A stretch of 64,000 nt of DNA, from contig NZ_JAAWVT010000001.1 in NCBI RefSeq assembly GCF_012271785.1, positions 992,001-1,056,000 of the forward strand, given 5' to 3'. Below are positions 32,054 to 41,193 of the stretch, piece after piece. A model generated the notes under the pieces. The model was not told where the DNA came from and did not search any database. It worked only from the letters and a program-made list of their open reading frames with translations. Source of the DNA: Paeniglutamicibacter terrestris (GTDB lineage: Bacteria; Actinomycetota; Actinomycetes; Actinomycetales; Micrococcaceae). The position numbers and the translations under genes were made by a program. The stretch's first letter is position 1; the number at the start of each line of letters is the position of its first letter.

Positions 32054-33664
32054 ATGGAAGCGCTAGACAGCACACTCGACATCACCAGCCCCGGTTACTT
32101 GAAAAATGCAGCCGAGCAAAACCTGCTGGTCAACGAGCTCAAGAACCGTCTGGCCACCGCAGCCCGCGGCGGATCGGAGAAAACCCGACAACGGCACGTG
32201 GATCGAGGAAAGCTTCTGCCGCGTGATCGCGTCGAAGCACTCCTGGACGAGGGTTCACCGTTTCTAGAAATCGCGCCACTGGCCGCGGAAGATATGTATG
32301 ACGGACAGTGCCCGGGCGCCGGGCTGATCACCGGTATCGGTCTGGTCCACGATCGTTTTGTGATGGTCGTCTGCAATGATCCAACGGTCAAGGGCGGGAC
32401 GTACTTCCCGATGACCGTAAAAAAGCACCTGAGGGCCCAGGAAATTGCGCTCGAGAACGGCCTGCCCTGCGTATACCTCGTTGATTCGGGCGGCGCCTTT
32501 TTGCCCATGCAGGACGAGGTTTTCCCGGACCGCGATCACTTCGGGAGGATCTTCTACAACCAGGCCAACCTGTCTGCCGCCAAGATTCCGCAGCTTGCCG
32601 CGGTTCTGGGCTCCTGCACCGCAGGAGGTGCCTACGTTCCGGCGATGAGCGACGAGACGGTGATCGTCCGCAACCAGGGCACGATCTTTTTGGGCGGACC
32701 CCCACTGGTGAAGGCGGCCATTGGCGAAATTGTCAGCGCCGAGGAACTCGGCGGCGGGGATCTGCATGCCAAGACCTCCGGGGTGGTTGATCACCTGGCC
32801 GAAAACGATGCCCACGCCATCTCGATTCTCCGCGACATCATCGATACCCTGCCCTCCACCCCGCAACCGGTGTGGGACGTCCTGACCGATAATCCGTCGC
32901 CACTTCAGGAACCCAGCGAACTGTACGGTGCTGTTCCCACCGATGTGAACGCCTACTACGACGTGCGCGAGGTCATCGCGCGGATCGTTGACGGCAGCGA
33001 GTTCCACGAGTTTAAGGCCAACTACGGCACCACGCTCGTCACGGGTTTCGCCCGCATCCACGGTCACAAGGTCGGCATCGTGGCGAATAACGGGGTGCTC
33101 TTCTCCGAATCCGCACTCAAGGGAGCCCACTTCATTGAGCTCTGCGATCAACGCGGCGTACCGCTGATCTTCCTGCAGAACCTCGCCGGTTTTATGGTCG
33201 GTCGGGACTACGAGGCCGGCGGCATCGCCAAACATGGCGCCAAGATGGTCACCGCCGTTGCCACGGCACGGGTCCCCAAGCTCACCGTGATCATCGGCGG
33301 ATCCTTCGGCGCGGGCAACTATTCCATGTGTGGGCGGGCCTACTCGCCGCGTTTCCTATGGATGTGGCCGGCCGCCCGAATCTCGGTCATGGGCGGGGCC
33401 CAGGCTTCCTCCGTCCTGGCTACCGTCAAGCGCGATGCCCTCGAAGCCGCGGGTTCCACGTGGAGCACCGAAGAGGAAGCCGCCTTCAAGGAACCACTCA
33501 AGGCCCAATATGAGCACCAGGGCAATCCGTATTACTCCACGGCCCGACTCTGGGACGACGGTGTCATCGATCCCCTCGACACACGCAGGGTCCTTGGTCT
33601 GGCCCTGGATGTCTGTGCCACCCAACCACTCCCGGAGACTTCCTTCGGACTCTTCAGGATGTGA
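32054..33664 (+). CDS. mccB: Methylcrotonyl-CoA carboxylase, carboxyltransferase (beta) subunit
   Basis: 536 residues with two crotonase-like carboxyltransferase halves. Markers of the MCC/geranyl branch, rather than propionyl-CoA carboxylase, are [30 protein letters not shown] (its central part [16 protein letters not shown] is distinctive) and the C-terminal [16 protein letters not shown] with [19 protein letters not shown] precedes ATG 32054. It pairs with the biotin-carrying MccA encoded 6 bases downstream; the complex carboxylates 3-methylcrotonyl-CoA in leucine breakdown. Confidence 0.92.
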   Translation: MEALDSTLDITSPGYLKNAAEQNLLVNELKNRLATAARGGSEKTRQRHVDRGKLLPRDRVEALLDEGSPFLEIAPLAAEDMYDGQCPGAGLITGIGLVHDRFVMVVCNDPTVKGGTYFPMTVKKHLRAQEIALENGLPCVYLVDSGGAFLPMQDEVFPDRDHFGRIFYNQANLSAAKIPQLAAVLGSCTAGGAYVPAMSDETVIVRNQGTIFLGGPPLVKAAIGEIVSAEELGGGDLHAKTSGVVDHLAENDAHAISILRDIIDTLPSTPQPVWDVLTDNPSPLQEPSELYGAVPTDVNAYYDVREVIARIVDGSEFHEFKANYGTTLVTGFARIHGHKVGIVANNGVLFSESALKGAHFIELCDQRGVPLIFLQNLAGFMVGRDYEAGGIAKHGAKMVTAVATARVPKLTVIIGGSFGAGNYSMCGRAYSPRFLWMWPAARISVMGGAQASSVLATVKRDALEAAGSTWSTEEEAAFKEPLKAQYEHQGNPYYSTARLWDDGVIDPLDTRRVLGLALDVCATQPLPETSFGLFRM

Positions 33665-33670
33665 TGCACC

Positions 33671-35707
33671 ATGAAAAACACACTCTTTACCACCGTGCTG
33701 GTGGCCAACCGCGGGGAAATCGCGGTGCGAATCATCCGTACGCTGCGCGCCATGGGCATCAAATCCGTGGCCGTGTACTCCGATGCTGATGCGGGGGCCA
33801 GGCACGTGCGCGAGGCCGATCAGGCGATCAGGATCGGCTCGGCGGCAGCCCCCGATAGCTATCTGAACATCACCAACGTGCTCGAGGCGTGCCGACAATC
33901 CGGCGCCCGGGCGGTGCATCCGGGGTACGGGTTCCTCTCCGAAAACATCGCCTTTGCCCGAGCGCTTAAGGACGCGGGAATCACCTTCATCGGACCGAAT
34001 ATTGATGCCCTGCTGCTGATGGGTGACAAGATTCGCTCCAAGAACCACGTGGCCGCCCACGATGTCCCGGTGACACCCGGCATCGCCGAGCCCGAGCTCA
34101 GCGACGAGGAACTCATCGACGCGGCCGAGTCGATCGGGTTCCCGGTGCTGATCAAGCCATCGGCCGGTGGCGGCGGCAAGGGCATGGTGGCCGTTGATTC
34201 GCCCGAGAAACTCCCAGCTGCCCTACTCAGCGCCAGGCGTACCGCGTTGAGTTCCTTTGGTGATGACACGCTGTTCCTCGAGCGTCTGGTGCGGAGCCCG
34301 CGGCACATCGAGGTGCAGATCTTGGCCGACACCCACGGCAATACCGTACATCTGGGTGAACGTGAATGTTCGCTGCAACGCAGGCATCAAAAGGTCATCG
34401 AGGAGGCACCGGCTCCCCTGCTGGAAAACCTCAAGGACGGTTCTTCCATCCGTGCCCAGCTGGGCGCCGCTGCGGTGGCCGCAGCGGAGTCGGTGAACTA
34501 TGTGGGAGCCGGGACCGTGGAATTCTTGGTTTCCGACGAGGCCCCGGGCGAATTCTTCTTCATGGAAATGAACACTCGCCTGCAGGTGGAGCATCCGGTC
34601 ACCGAGGAAGTGGTGCGGGTTGCCGGCGAGCGCCTGGACCTGGTGGCGGCGCAGGTGCGCATTGCCGCCGGCGAACCCCTGGGTTTCACCCAGGACCAGG
34701 TCTCCTTACACGGTCACGCCATCGAGGCCCGTGTGTACGCCGAGGACCCGGCCCACGACTTCATGCCCTCCACCGGGCGACTGCTGCGCGTTCTTGAACC
34801 CGGCGGTGAACACGTGCGTGTGGACTCATCGCTGGTCGAAGGCTTGGAAATCTCCCCCCACTACGACCCGATGTTGGCGAAGCTCATCGCCTGGGGCGAT
34901 GACCGGGACAGTGCCTTGGCGCGTCTTGATCGGGCGCTGGCCAGCACCGAAATCCTGGGAGTGCTGAGCAACATCGAATACCTGCGGCTGTTACTCATTG
35001 ATCCGGAGGTGCGGGCCGGAAATTTGGATACCACCCTGATCGAACGCAAGATGCCGGACATGATCTTTAGGAGCATTACCCATACCGAACTGGTGCTGGC
35101 GGCAGCCATGTTTATCGCTCGGTCTCCCGGGAGTGGCGGAACCTGGCGGAGCCGTGACTCCTGGCGGCTGGGAGCACGCACCGCCATGACCACCACCCTC
35201 GAAGTTGAGGGCAGGCTTTGGACCCTGACCTCGGTGCCTACCGCCGGCGGACGACGCTTCACGCTGGAAGGGCAGGACTTCGAGGTGACCCAGCTACCCG
35301 GGGGCAACTTCGCAATTAATGGAGTGCAGGAGCAGCAGATCACGGCATTTGGTGATGATTCAACCCTCTGGATCGGCCGCGACGGCTGGGCCGGAGCAGT
35401 GCGCAGCCTGGATCAGCGGGAACTGTTGCACCGGGAACTGGCTAACCGCACACTGATTCCCGGAGAAGCGCCCCCGGAGGTCCGCTCTCCGATGCCCGGC
35501 ACGGTGATCGCGGTGGGCGTCAGCGATGGGCAGTTGGTCCGGGCCGGAGAAATCTTGGTGACGATCGAGGCCATGAAGATGGAGCACCCCATGTTCTCCC
35601 CCGGCGCGGGTACCGTGAGCATCGGGCGATTGCGCGTGGGTGACTTGGTGAAGGCCAATCAGGTCGTCGCCACCCTCGACTACACCGCGGAAGCAGAGGC
35701 ATCATGA
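33671..35707 (+). CDS. mccA: Methylcrotonyl-CoA carboxylase, biotin-containing (alpha) subunit
   Basis: 678 residues. Biotin carboxylase with N-terminal LVANRGEIAVRIIRTLRAMGI, ATP-grasp loop KPSAGGGGKGMV (about residue 160) and EMNTRLQVEHPVTE (about 298) spans residues 5-450. A less conserved middle region (about 460-600) follows. The C-terminal biotinyl domain carries EAMKMEHPM with the target lysine near 635. The stop codon overlaps the next gene's ATG. With MccB it performs ATP- and biotin-dependent carboxylation; an accessory birA is not in the window. Confidence 0.93.
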   Translation: MKNTLFTTVLVANRGEIAVRIIRTLRAMGIKSVAVYSDADAGARHVREADQAIRIGSAAAPDSYLNITNVLEACRQSGARAVHPGYGFLSENIAFARALKDAGITFIGPNIDALLLMGDKIRSKNHVAAHDVPVTPGIAEPELSDEELIDAAESIGFPVLIKPSAGGGGKGMVAVDSPEKLPAALLSARRTALSSFGDDTLFLERLVRSPRHIEVQILADTHGNTVHLGERECSLQRRHQKVIEEAPAPLLENLKDGSSIRAQLGAAAVAAAESVNYVGAGTVEFLVSDEAPGEFFFMEMNTRLQVEHPVTEEVVRVAGERLDLVAAQVRIAAGEPLGFTQDQVSLHGHAIEARVYAEDPAHDFMPSTGRLLRVLEPGGEHVRVDSSLVEGLEISPHYDPMLAKLIAWGDDRDSALARLDRALASTEILGVLSNIEYLRLLLIDPEVRAGNLDTTLIERKMPDMIFRSITHTELVLAAAMFIARSPGSGGTWRSRDSWRLGARTAMTTTLEVEGRLWTLTSVPTAGGRRFTLEGQDFEVTQLPGGNFAINGVQEQQITAFGDDSTLWIGRDGWAGAVRSLDQRELLHRELANRTLIPGEAPPEVRSPMPGTVIAVGVSDGQLVRAGEILVTIEAMKMEHPMFSPGAGTVSIGRLRVGDLVKANQVVATLDYTAEAEAS

Positions 35708-36525
35708 TGAGCTTTAGCATGGGACCCGCCATCCTCTTTTGCCCCGCCGACCGGCCCGACCGCTACGCCAAGGCGCTTCAACGCGCCGACGCCGTGATCA
35801 TCGATCTCGAAGATGCTGTGGCCGCGGGCGACAAGGAAACAGCGCGGCAGGCACTACTGGCGAACCCACTGGATCCACAACGCACCATCGTGCGGGTCAA
35901 TCCGGCGGGCACCGAAGATTTCGCCGCGGATCTGACAGCGGTCCGGCAGACCGCGTACCGCACCATCATGCTGGCCAAGACCGAGACCCTTGACGACTTG
36001 GCCGCGGTCAGCGATTTCAACGTCGTGGCGTTGTGCGAGACGGCGCTGGGTGTCATTAATGCCCCGCAGCTTGCCGCAGCACCCAACGTTGTGGCCCTGA
36101 TGTGGGGTGCAGAGGACCTGGTCGCTTCTTTAGGCGGTTCCTCCTCGCGCCACGATTCCGGCGACTACCGCGATGTAGCGCTGCACGCCCGCTCCCAGGT
36201 ACTGCTGGCCGCCGGTGCCTTCGGGAAGCTCGCCATTGATTCGGTGTACATCAACATTCCCGACCACGAAGGGCTGCTGGCCGAATCCATCGACGCCCAG
36301 GCCTCCGGGTTCGGGGCCAAAGCGTCAATCCACCCGGGCCAGATGCCCGTGATCCGCCAGGCGTTCTTGCCCTCGGCCGAGCAGGTCGAGCGCGCCACAC
36401 GTATTCTTGCCGCGGCGAAGGATGCAGCCGGAGTGTTCACGTTTGAGGGGCAGATGGTGGATGAGCCGCTGTTGCGCCATGCCCGGGCCACGTTGGCGCG
36501 GCATGCATCAACGACGACCCCATGA
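35704..36525 (+). CDS. CitE-like / HpcH-family CoA-ester lyase
   Basis: 273-residue TIM-barrel enzyme of the citrate-lyase-beta/malyl-CoA lyase family: LFCPADRPDRYAKAL, metal and substrate loop DAVIIDLEDAV (about residues 30-40), Arg in TIVRVNPAG, ALCETALGVINAP and LMWGAEDLVASLGG with acidic metal ligands. It starts at ATG 35704, overlapping the mccA stop. It occurs with mccBA in actinobacterial leucine-type operons, where it may act on an HMG-CoA- or malyl-CoA-like ester; a dedicated HMG-CoA lyase (HMGL-like) is absent here. Exact reaction uncertain. Confidence 0.88.
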   Translation: MMSFSMGPAILFCPADRPDRYAKALQRADAVIIDLEDAVAAGDKETARQALLANPLDPQRTIVRVNPAGTEDFAADLTAVRQTAYRTIMLAKTETLDDLAAVSDFNVVALCETALGVINAPQLAAAPNVVALMWGAEDLVASLGGSSSRHDSGDYRDVALHARSQVLLAAGAFGKLAIDSVYINIPDHEGLLAESIDAQASGFGAKASIHPGQMPVIRQAFLPSAEQVERATRILAAAKDAAGVFTFEGQMVDEPLLRHARATLARHASTTTP

Positions 36526-36527
36526 CG

Positions 36528-36567
36528 GATGCCCCGTCGCAGCTTCCGCAGTCAGCGACGGGGCATC
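36528..36567. terminator. Strong bidirectional terminator
   Basis: A perfect 13-bp stem (GATGCCCCGTCGC at 36528-36540 with GCGACGGGGCATC at 36555-36567) and 14-base loop, between the stops of the CitE-like gene (plus) and the alcohol dehydrogenase gene (minus). Confidence 0.85.
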
Positions 36568-36573
36568 GATTCG

Positions 36574-37620
36574 TTAATTCTGGTGCGGAACGATGACCGC
36601 CCGGGCATTCAGCTTGCCAGCCACCATTTTCCTGTAGGCCTCCAGCCCGTCCTCCAACGAGTAGGTCTCGATTTCCGGAGTGATCTGCCCCGCCCGATAC
36701 ATATCGACAACCTCGTGGAGCTCCTCAATGGTTCCCCAGTAGGTGTTGGTAATGACCGACTCATACGGAGTGGTGAAAAAACTCCACTCATGCACGCCAC
36801 CGGCGATCCCGACAACAACGAGCTTGCCACCTTGCGCCATTGAAGCCGTGGCGGTCGCCAAGGTGGGCGTGACACCCACGAAATCGAACGCCGCGTCAAC
36901 CCCTCGACCGCCGGTGATCTCTCGGATCTTCTGGACTTGTTCGGGTCCGGAAGGAACGGTGATTGCTCCGGCCTCCTCGGCCTTGGCCATGGCCTCGGGC
37001 TTCGTGTCCGTGGCGATGATGGTGGCGCCGGTGAGCGCTTTGAGTATCTGCACGGCGATCTGGCCCAGTCCTCCCAGACCCACGACCAACGCAAATCTTC
37101 CGCCCGCGTTCAGGTGCGGCAGTGCCCCCTTGATCGCGTGGTAGGGGGTCAGAGCCGCGTCCGCGAGCGGTGCGGCGGCAACCGGATCGGCATCGCCCAG
37201 CGGGATCAGGTTGCGAGCAGGCACGGTGACATACTCGGCCATACCGCCATCACGTCCCAGCCCGATCCCGGCATATGGATTGGTCGCGGCGTTTTCGCAG
37301 TACGTGTCTTGGCCGCGCGAACATGCCTTGCACCTGCCACAGCCCACGGGTCCATAAACCAAATAGGCGTCGCCAATGTTGATACCGCTGACACCCTCGC
37401 CGACTGACTCCACCCACCCGGAGTTTTCATGCCCGAGCGTGAATCCCGCTTTCATGTTGCCCGGAATCTCTGCCGTGAAATCCTGGAAAATGCTCACGTC
37501 CGAATGGCATGCCCCGGCACCTGCGACCTTGAGCAGGACTTCTCCGGGACCTGGCTCGGGCTTTTGGACTTCCTTGAGAGCCGGAAACTGCTTCCATTCC
37601 TCGAAAACTATCGCGCGCAT
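36574..37620 (-). CDS. Zinc-dependent NAD(P) alcohol dehydrogenase (MDR superfamily)
   Basis: 348 residues. Catalytic zinc site: GACHSD (Cys about 38) and GHENSGWVESVGEGV (His about 62). Structural zinc loop: CGRCKACSRGQDTYC (about 94-108). Rossmann glycines in VVGLGGLGQIAVQIL (about 180). It resembles the Rhodococcus secondary-alcohol dehydrogenase group (YGPVGCGRCKAC; DAALTPYHAI). Oxidises or reduces medium-size alcohols and carbonyls; true substrate unknown. It stands alone, with a terminator after it and the D-serine dehydratase gene divergent 220 bases away. Confidence 0.9.
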   Translation of the reverse strand: MRAIVFEEWKQFPALKEVQKPEPGPGEVLLKVAGAGACHSDVSIFQDFTAEIPGNMKAGFTLGHENSGWVESVGEGVSGINIGDAYLVYGPVGCGRCKACSRGQDTYCENAATNPYAGIGLGRDGGMAEYVTVPARNLIPLGDADPVAAAPLADAALTPYHAIKGALPHLNAGGRFALVVGLGGLGQIAVQILKALTGATIIATDTKPEAMAKAEEAGAITVPSGPEQVQKIREITGGRGVDAAFDFVGVTPTLATATASMAQGGKLVVVGIAGGVHEWSFFTTPYESVITNTYWGTIEELHEVVDMYRAGQITPEIETYSLEDGLEAYRKMVAGKLNARAVIVPHQN

Positions 37621-37843
37621 GTTGTGCCTTCTTCCTGCTGGATGGGCAAACTCTTCACGGGACTCAGGCTATCGGCTGTCACTTAAGAATTCCACGGTCG
37701 TTCCCACCGGTTCGTCCGCCCGTCACTCAGGGACCTTACGAACATCCTTCCGGCCGGGTCCGAGAAGCGCCGATTCGCCGCCGACAATCCGGTGCCCTAC
37801 ATTGGGGAGCAGACCGCCCGCAATCATGGAGAATCCAGCGACT

Positions 37844-39199
37844 ATGAACCAAGCCTTCGACCTAAAGCAACTCCTCACCGACCCCATCGTCGCGGCACTG
37901 GCCCGGGCCGAGGAAACCGCGTGGTTCGCCGCCAAGCCGACCGACACCGCGGCGGGCCTCGACGCTTCGGGCATCGACCCAGCGATCATCGAGGACGCCC
38001 GGGCACGCTTTGGCCGTTTCGCCCTCTGGTTCGCGCAGCATTTTGCCGACACCCTGGCCACCGACGGCATCCTTGAATCCCCGCTGGTCAACATCCCCGC
38101 GATGCAGGCGGAACTGGGACGTCGATTTGGTGCCGTCTTGCCCGGCAAGCTGTGGCTCAAGCGCGACGACTCTCTGCCGGTCAGTGGTTCCATCAAGGCG
38201 CGCGGGGGCATCCACGAGGTGCTCGAGGTCGCCGAACGACTTGCCATCGCAGCCGGCCTGATGGCTCCTGGTGATGATGCCCGGGTACTGGATGCCCCCG
38301 AGGTGCGCCAGCTGCTATCGGCCCACGGCATCGCCGTCGGCTCCACCGGGAATCTGGGCCTGTCCATCGGAATCGTCGCTTCCGAGCTCGGCTTTAACAC
38401 CACCGTGCACATGTCCCTCGATGCCCGTACTTGGAAGAAGGAGCTGTTGCGCGCCCGTGGAGTTAACGTCGTGGAGCATGAGGGGAACTTCTCCGATGCC
38501 GTGGCCGCCGGGCGCCGCACCGCCGAGGCCGACCCGAGCGTTTGGTTTGTTGACGACGAGGCCTCACTGAGTTTGTTTGCCGGTTATTCGGTCGCCGGAT
38601 CCCGATTGGCCGACCAGCTGACCGCGTTGGACATCACCGTTGATGCGCACCACCCGCTGATCGTGCACCTACCCTGCGGTGTGGGTGGCGGACCTGGCGG
38701 CGTGACGTTCGGGCTCAAGGCTGCCTTCGGAGACGCCGTGCACTGTGTCTTTGCCGAACCGGTTAATTCACCCTGCATGTCGCTCGGCGTGCGCACCGGG
38801 TTGCACGATGGAATCTCCGTGGCAGACATTGGGCTGAGCGGGCTCACCGCCGCCGATGGTCTGGCGGTGGGTAGGCCCTCCCGGCTGGTCGGCGAGCACC
38901 TGCAGCAGCTGATCGACGGATATGTAACTATCACCGATGAACGGATGAAGGCGTTTGTTGGCTTGCTGCACGATACCGAAAACATCGATGTGGAGCCCTC
39001 CGCCGCGGCAGGGTTCGCCGGACCGTGGCGCATTCTCAAGGATGAGAGCTACCGCGCGGCGTTTGGACTCGATGAAGCAGCCCTGGCCAACGCCACGCAC
39101 ATCATCTGGTCAACGGGTGGTTCCATGGTGCCGGCCGCCGAGATGGCTGACTATGTGGCCGAGGGCCAGACCATGGCCAGCGAGATTACCTGGCGCTAG
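37844..39199 (+). CDS. dsdA: D-serine ammonia-lyase (D-serine dehydratase)
   Basis: 451 residues, close to the about 440 of DsdA. PLP lysine in LPVSGSIKARGGIHEVLE (about residue 115), phosphate-binding glycine loop GSTGNLGLSIG (about 167), and the DsdA-type central block PCGVGGGPGGVTFGLK with EPVNSPCMSLGV. It converts D-serine to pyruvate and ammonia in the cytoplasm. I used ATG 37844; an ATG six codons earlier is an alternative. The 220 bases before it, shared with the divergent dehydrogenase gene, contain no regulator gene and no clear promoter. Confidence 0.93.
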   Translation: MNQAFDLKQLLTDPIVAALARAEETAWFAAKPTDTAAGLDASGIDPAIIEDARARFGRFALWFAQHFADTLATDGILESPLVNIPAMQAELGRRFGAVLPGKLWLKRDDSLPVSGSIKARGGIHEVLEVAERLAIAAGLMAPGDDARVLDAPEVRQLLSAHGIAVGSTGNLGLSIGIVASELGFNTTVHMSLDARTWKKELLRARGVNVVEHEGNFSDAVAAGRRTAEADPSVWFVDDEASLSLFAGYSVAGSRLADQLTALDITVDAHHPLIVHLPCGVGGGPGGVTFGLKAAFGDAVHCVFAEPVNSPCMSLGVRTGLHDGISVADIGLSGLTAADGLAVGRPSRLVGEHLQQLIDGYVTITDERMKAFVGLLHDTENIDVEPSAAAGFAGPWRILKDESYRAAFGLDEAALANATHIIWSTGGSMVPAAEMADYVAEGQTMASEITWR

Positions 39200-39228
39200 G
39201 TACCGCGCCAACGGGTAGATTGGGCGGC

Positions 39229-39621
39229 ATGGAGGTTCTCTCAAGCAGGGTGTTGTTGCGGCCCGTGAAACTGGCCGCAACCCAAACGTTTTACCGAGAC
39301 GTGCTGGGCCTAGCCGTCTCACGCGAGTTCGGTTCCGGGGAGCACCGTGGTGTGGTGTTCTTCCTGGGCAACGGAATGCTTGAGGTTTCCGGTACCCGGG
39401 AACCGGATACCGCCTCGACGCTGGTGCTGTGGATACAGGTCCGCGACGTGCACGCTGAGCTAAGACGTCTGGCCGATCTCGGCGTCGACGTCGTTCGCGA
39501 GGCTCGCACCGAGCCTTGGGGCCTGATCGAAGGGTGGATCCACGATCCAGACGGGACGCGGATCGTTGTTGTCCAGGTTCCCGAGAACCACCCGATCCGG
39601 CGCGATGTTCGGGAGCTGTAA
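39229..39621 (+). CDS. VOC-family (glyoxalase/bleomycin-resistance-like) protein
   Basis: 130 residues, a single vicinal-oxygen-chelate domain: RPVKLAATQTFYRDVLGLAVSREFG, GVVFFLGNGMLEVSG and the C-terminal GWIHDPDGTRIVVVQVP. ATG 39229 lies seven bases after TAGATT (39216-39221), so it is probably leaderless; an in-frame TTG nine bases earlier is less likely. It follows dsdA by 29 bases and may be partly co-transcribed. The metal-binding His/Glu pattern is incomplete by eye, so an enzymatic role is not assured. Confidence 0.82.
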   Translation: MEVLSSRVLLRPVKLAATQTFYRDVLGLAVSREFGSGEHRGVVFFLGNGMLEVSGTREPDTASTLVLWIQVRDVHAELRRLADLGVDVVREARTEPWGLIEGWIHDPDGTRIVVVQVPENHPIRRDVREL

Positions 39622-39634
39622 ACAGCACAAAAGA

Positions 39635-39671
39635 CCGTGCCCACCCGTAGAGCGAATAGGGGTGGGCACGG
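39635..39671. terminator. Terminator between VOC and glycerophosphodiesterase genes
   Basis: A 12-bp stem (CCGTGCCCACCC at 39635-39646 with GGGTGGGCACGG at 39660-39671). On the minus strand it is followed by TCTTTTGT, a fair T-run, so it should end the glycerophosphodiesterase transcript; it can also serve the plus strand. Confidence 0.85.
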
Positions 39672-39703
39672 CCGTCGTGGGCCGGCGGGAAATGCTGCCG
39701 GAA

Positions 39704-40912
39704 TCAGTTGGCGAAGGTGTCGCTCAACTTGCCCTCGGCGTTCCAGAGGGCCAATGAATCGCCGCCGTTGTTCAGCACTGCCACCGAACCACCCAGGTAG
39801 AACGCCTCGGCGCTTTCGGTTCCTGCACCGGAGTAGACCCGAAGTTCGGCACCGGGTGTCAGCTTAAAGCCATCACCAATGTGCATGACGTTGTTCGCTG
39901 CATCGCGCAAGACATAGCCGCTGACGTCGATGACGCGGTTACCGGTGTTTTTCAGGATGACGTGCTCACCGGTTTCCGGCTGAAGGTCGTTGCCCGGTAC
40001 GTCATTCACGGCGTTGGAGATGATCACACCATTGTTCGACGGGAACACCTTTTGTCCTTTCAAATGACGGTTGATCTGCTGCGGGAAGTCCCCGGTGAGA
40101 CGTTCTGCACCCAGCTCTAGCGATACGTCGACGGCTTCGGTGGAGTTCACGGTGTAGACGCCCAGGCCCAGACCCGCGGCCTTGACCCGTTCGGCACCCT
40201 CTTCGGTCAGCGTCCGGTAGCTAGTACCAAAGGAATCTGCGTAGCTGGCGTAGTCGGTGAGGACCTCGGCGCTGGGTACTGAACCGGTCAGCTGCTGCAA
40301 CGGAACCTCCGGGGCGAGCGCGGCGAATCGCTTATTGGAGTTCGCATCAAAGCCGAGGACTTCAATCTTGCCGCCGCGCAACAGCGCGTTCCATTCCGCG
40401 TCTTGGACCAGTGCGTCGGCAACAACCTTTTCGACACCCGGGGACTTAGCCGGGGACTTGATTTCGATGAAAACACCGGTATTTCCGGTCAAGGAATCGG
40501 CAACCGCGTCAAAGTGCGGGATCCGTTGTCCGGTGAAAGCCTCGGAGAAGTACGAACCGGCATCCAGCTGCTGCAGTTCCTCCCAGCTGAACGAGGTAAT
40601 GGGGTCATTCGCTCGTTCGGGAAAAATATCTTCGACGTTGGTGGTGCGGGCCGGCGTATCGTCGTGGAAAATAAACGGCACCCCATCGCGGCTCAGCTGC
40701 ACGTCAATCTCGACAAAGTCTGCGCCTGACTGGCTGCCTGCCATGACCGCGGACAAGGTGTTCTCCGGGGCAACACCGGCGGCACCGCGGTGCCCGATCA
40801 AGATCGCTGTATCGTCCTGATTAACGGCAACCGGCGCTGCCACGGCCGGCGCGGAGAGGCTGGCAAGCATGCACAAGCTCAAGGTTCCAAGCGTGATGGT
40901 TCGAAACTTCAT
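39704..40912 (-). CDS. Secreted glycerophosphodiester phosphodiesterase with C-terminal lamin-tail domain
   Basis: 402 residues. A Sec signal peptide (about 1-26, ending APAVAAP) precedes a GDPD barrel: IGHRGAAGVAPENTLSAV (metal/His site), VEIDVQLSRDGVPFIFHDD, FIEIKSP. From about residue 290 an Ig-like lamin-tail domain follows (GEHVILKNTGNRVIDVSGYVL, LNNGGDSLALWN), often found on secreted bacterial enzymes as an adhesion or substrate-binding module. It should release glycerol-3-phosphate from external phospholipid head groups or teichoic acids. ATG 40912 has GAGGGA six bases upstream. A terminator follows. Confidence 0.9.
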   Translation of the reverse strand: MKFRTITLGTLSLCMLASLSAPAVAAPVAVNQDDTAILIGHRGAAGVAPENTLSAVMAGSQSGADFVEIDVQLSRDGVPFIFHDDTPARTTNVEDIFPERANDPITSFSWEELQQLDAGSYFSEAFTGQRIPHFDAVADSLTGNTGVFIEIKSPAKSPGVEKVVADALVQDAEWNALLRGGKIEVLGFDANSNKRFAALAPEVPLQQLTGSVPSAEVLTDYASYADSFGTSYRTLTEEGAERVKAAGLGLGVYTVNSTEAVDVSLELGAERLTGDFPQQINRHLKGQKVFPSNNGVIISNAVNDVPGNDLQPETGEHVILKNTGNRVIDVSGYVLRDAANNVMHIGDGFKLTPGAELRVYSGAGTESAEAFYLGGSVAVLNNGGDSLALWNAEGKLSDTFAN

Positions 40913-41193
40913 GGGGGATCCCTCGCTGTGGTGGTCGGTACCCCTCCACGTTCCCTTCCGAGAGCAACCAGCCGACCACCCCGAGATGAACCGCAAGTTA
41001 AGCTCTGGATTTCAACAGAGTCTCGCGCATGGTCAGAGCCCCGATTGCTGGAATGCTTCTGCGCATCACGCCGCTATTTAGACTCAAAAATTGCCCCCGC
41101 ACAGCACCAACGTTTCGTGAAGTAACAGATGACCACGGTGTTTAGAGCCGACGGGCCTAAAATCGGAATAGGTCGTCGGGAAGGACACGGAAC

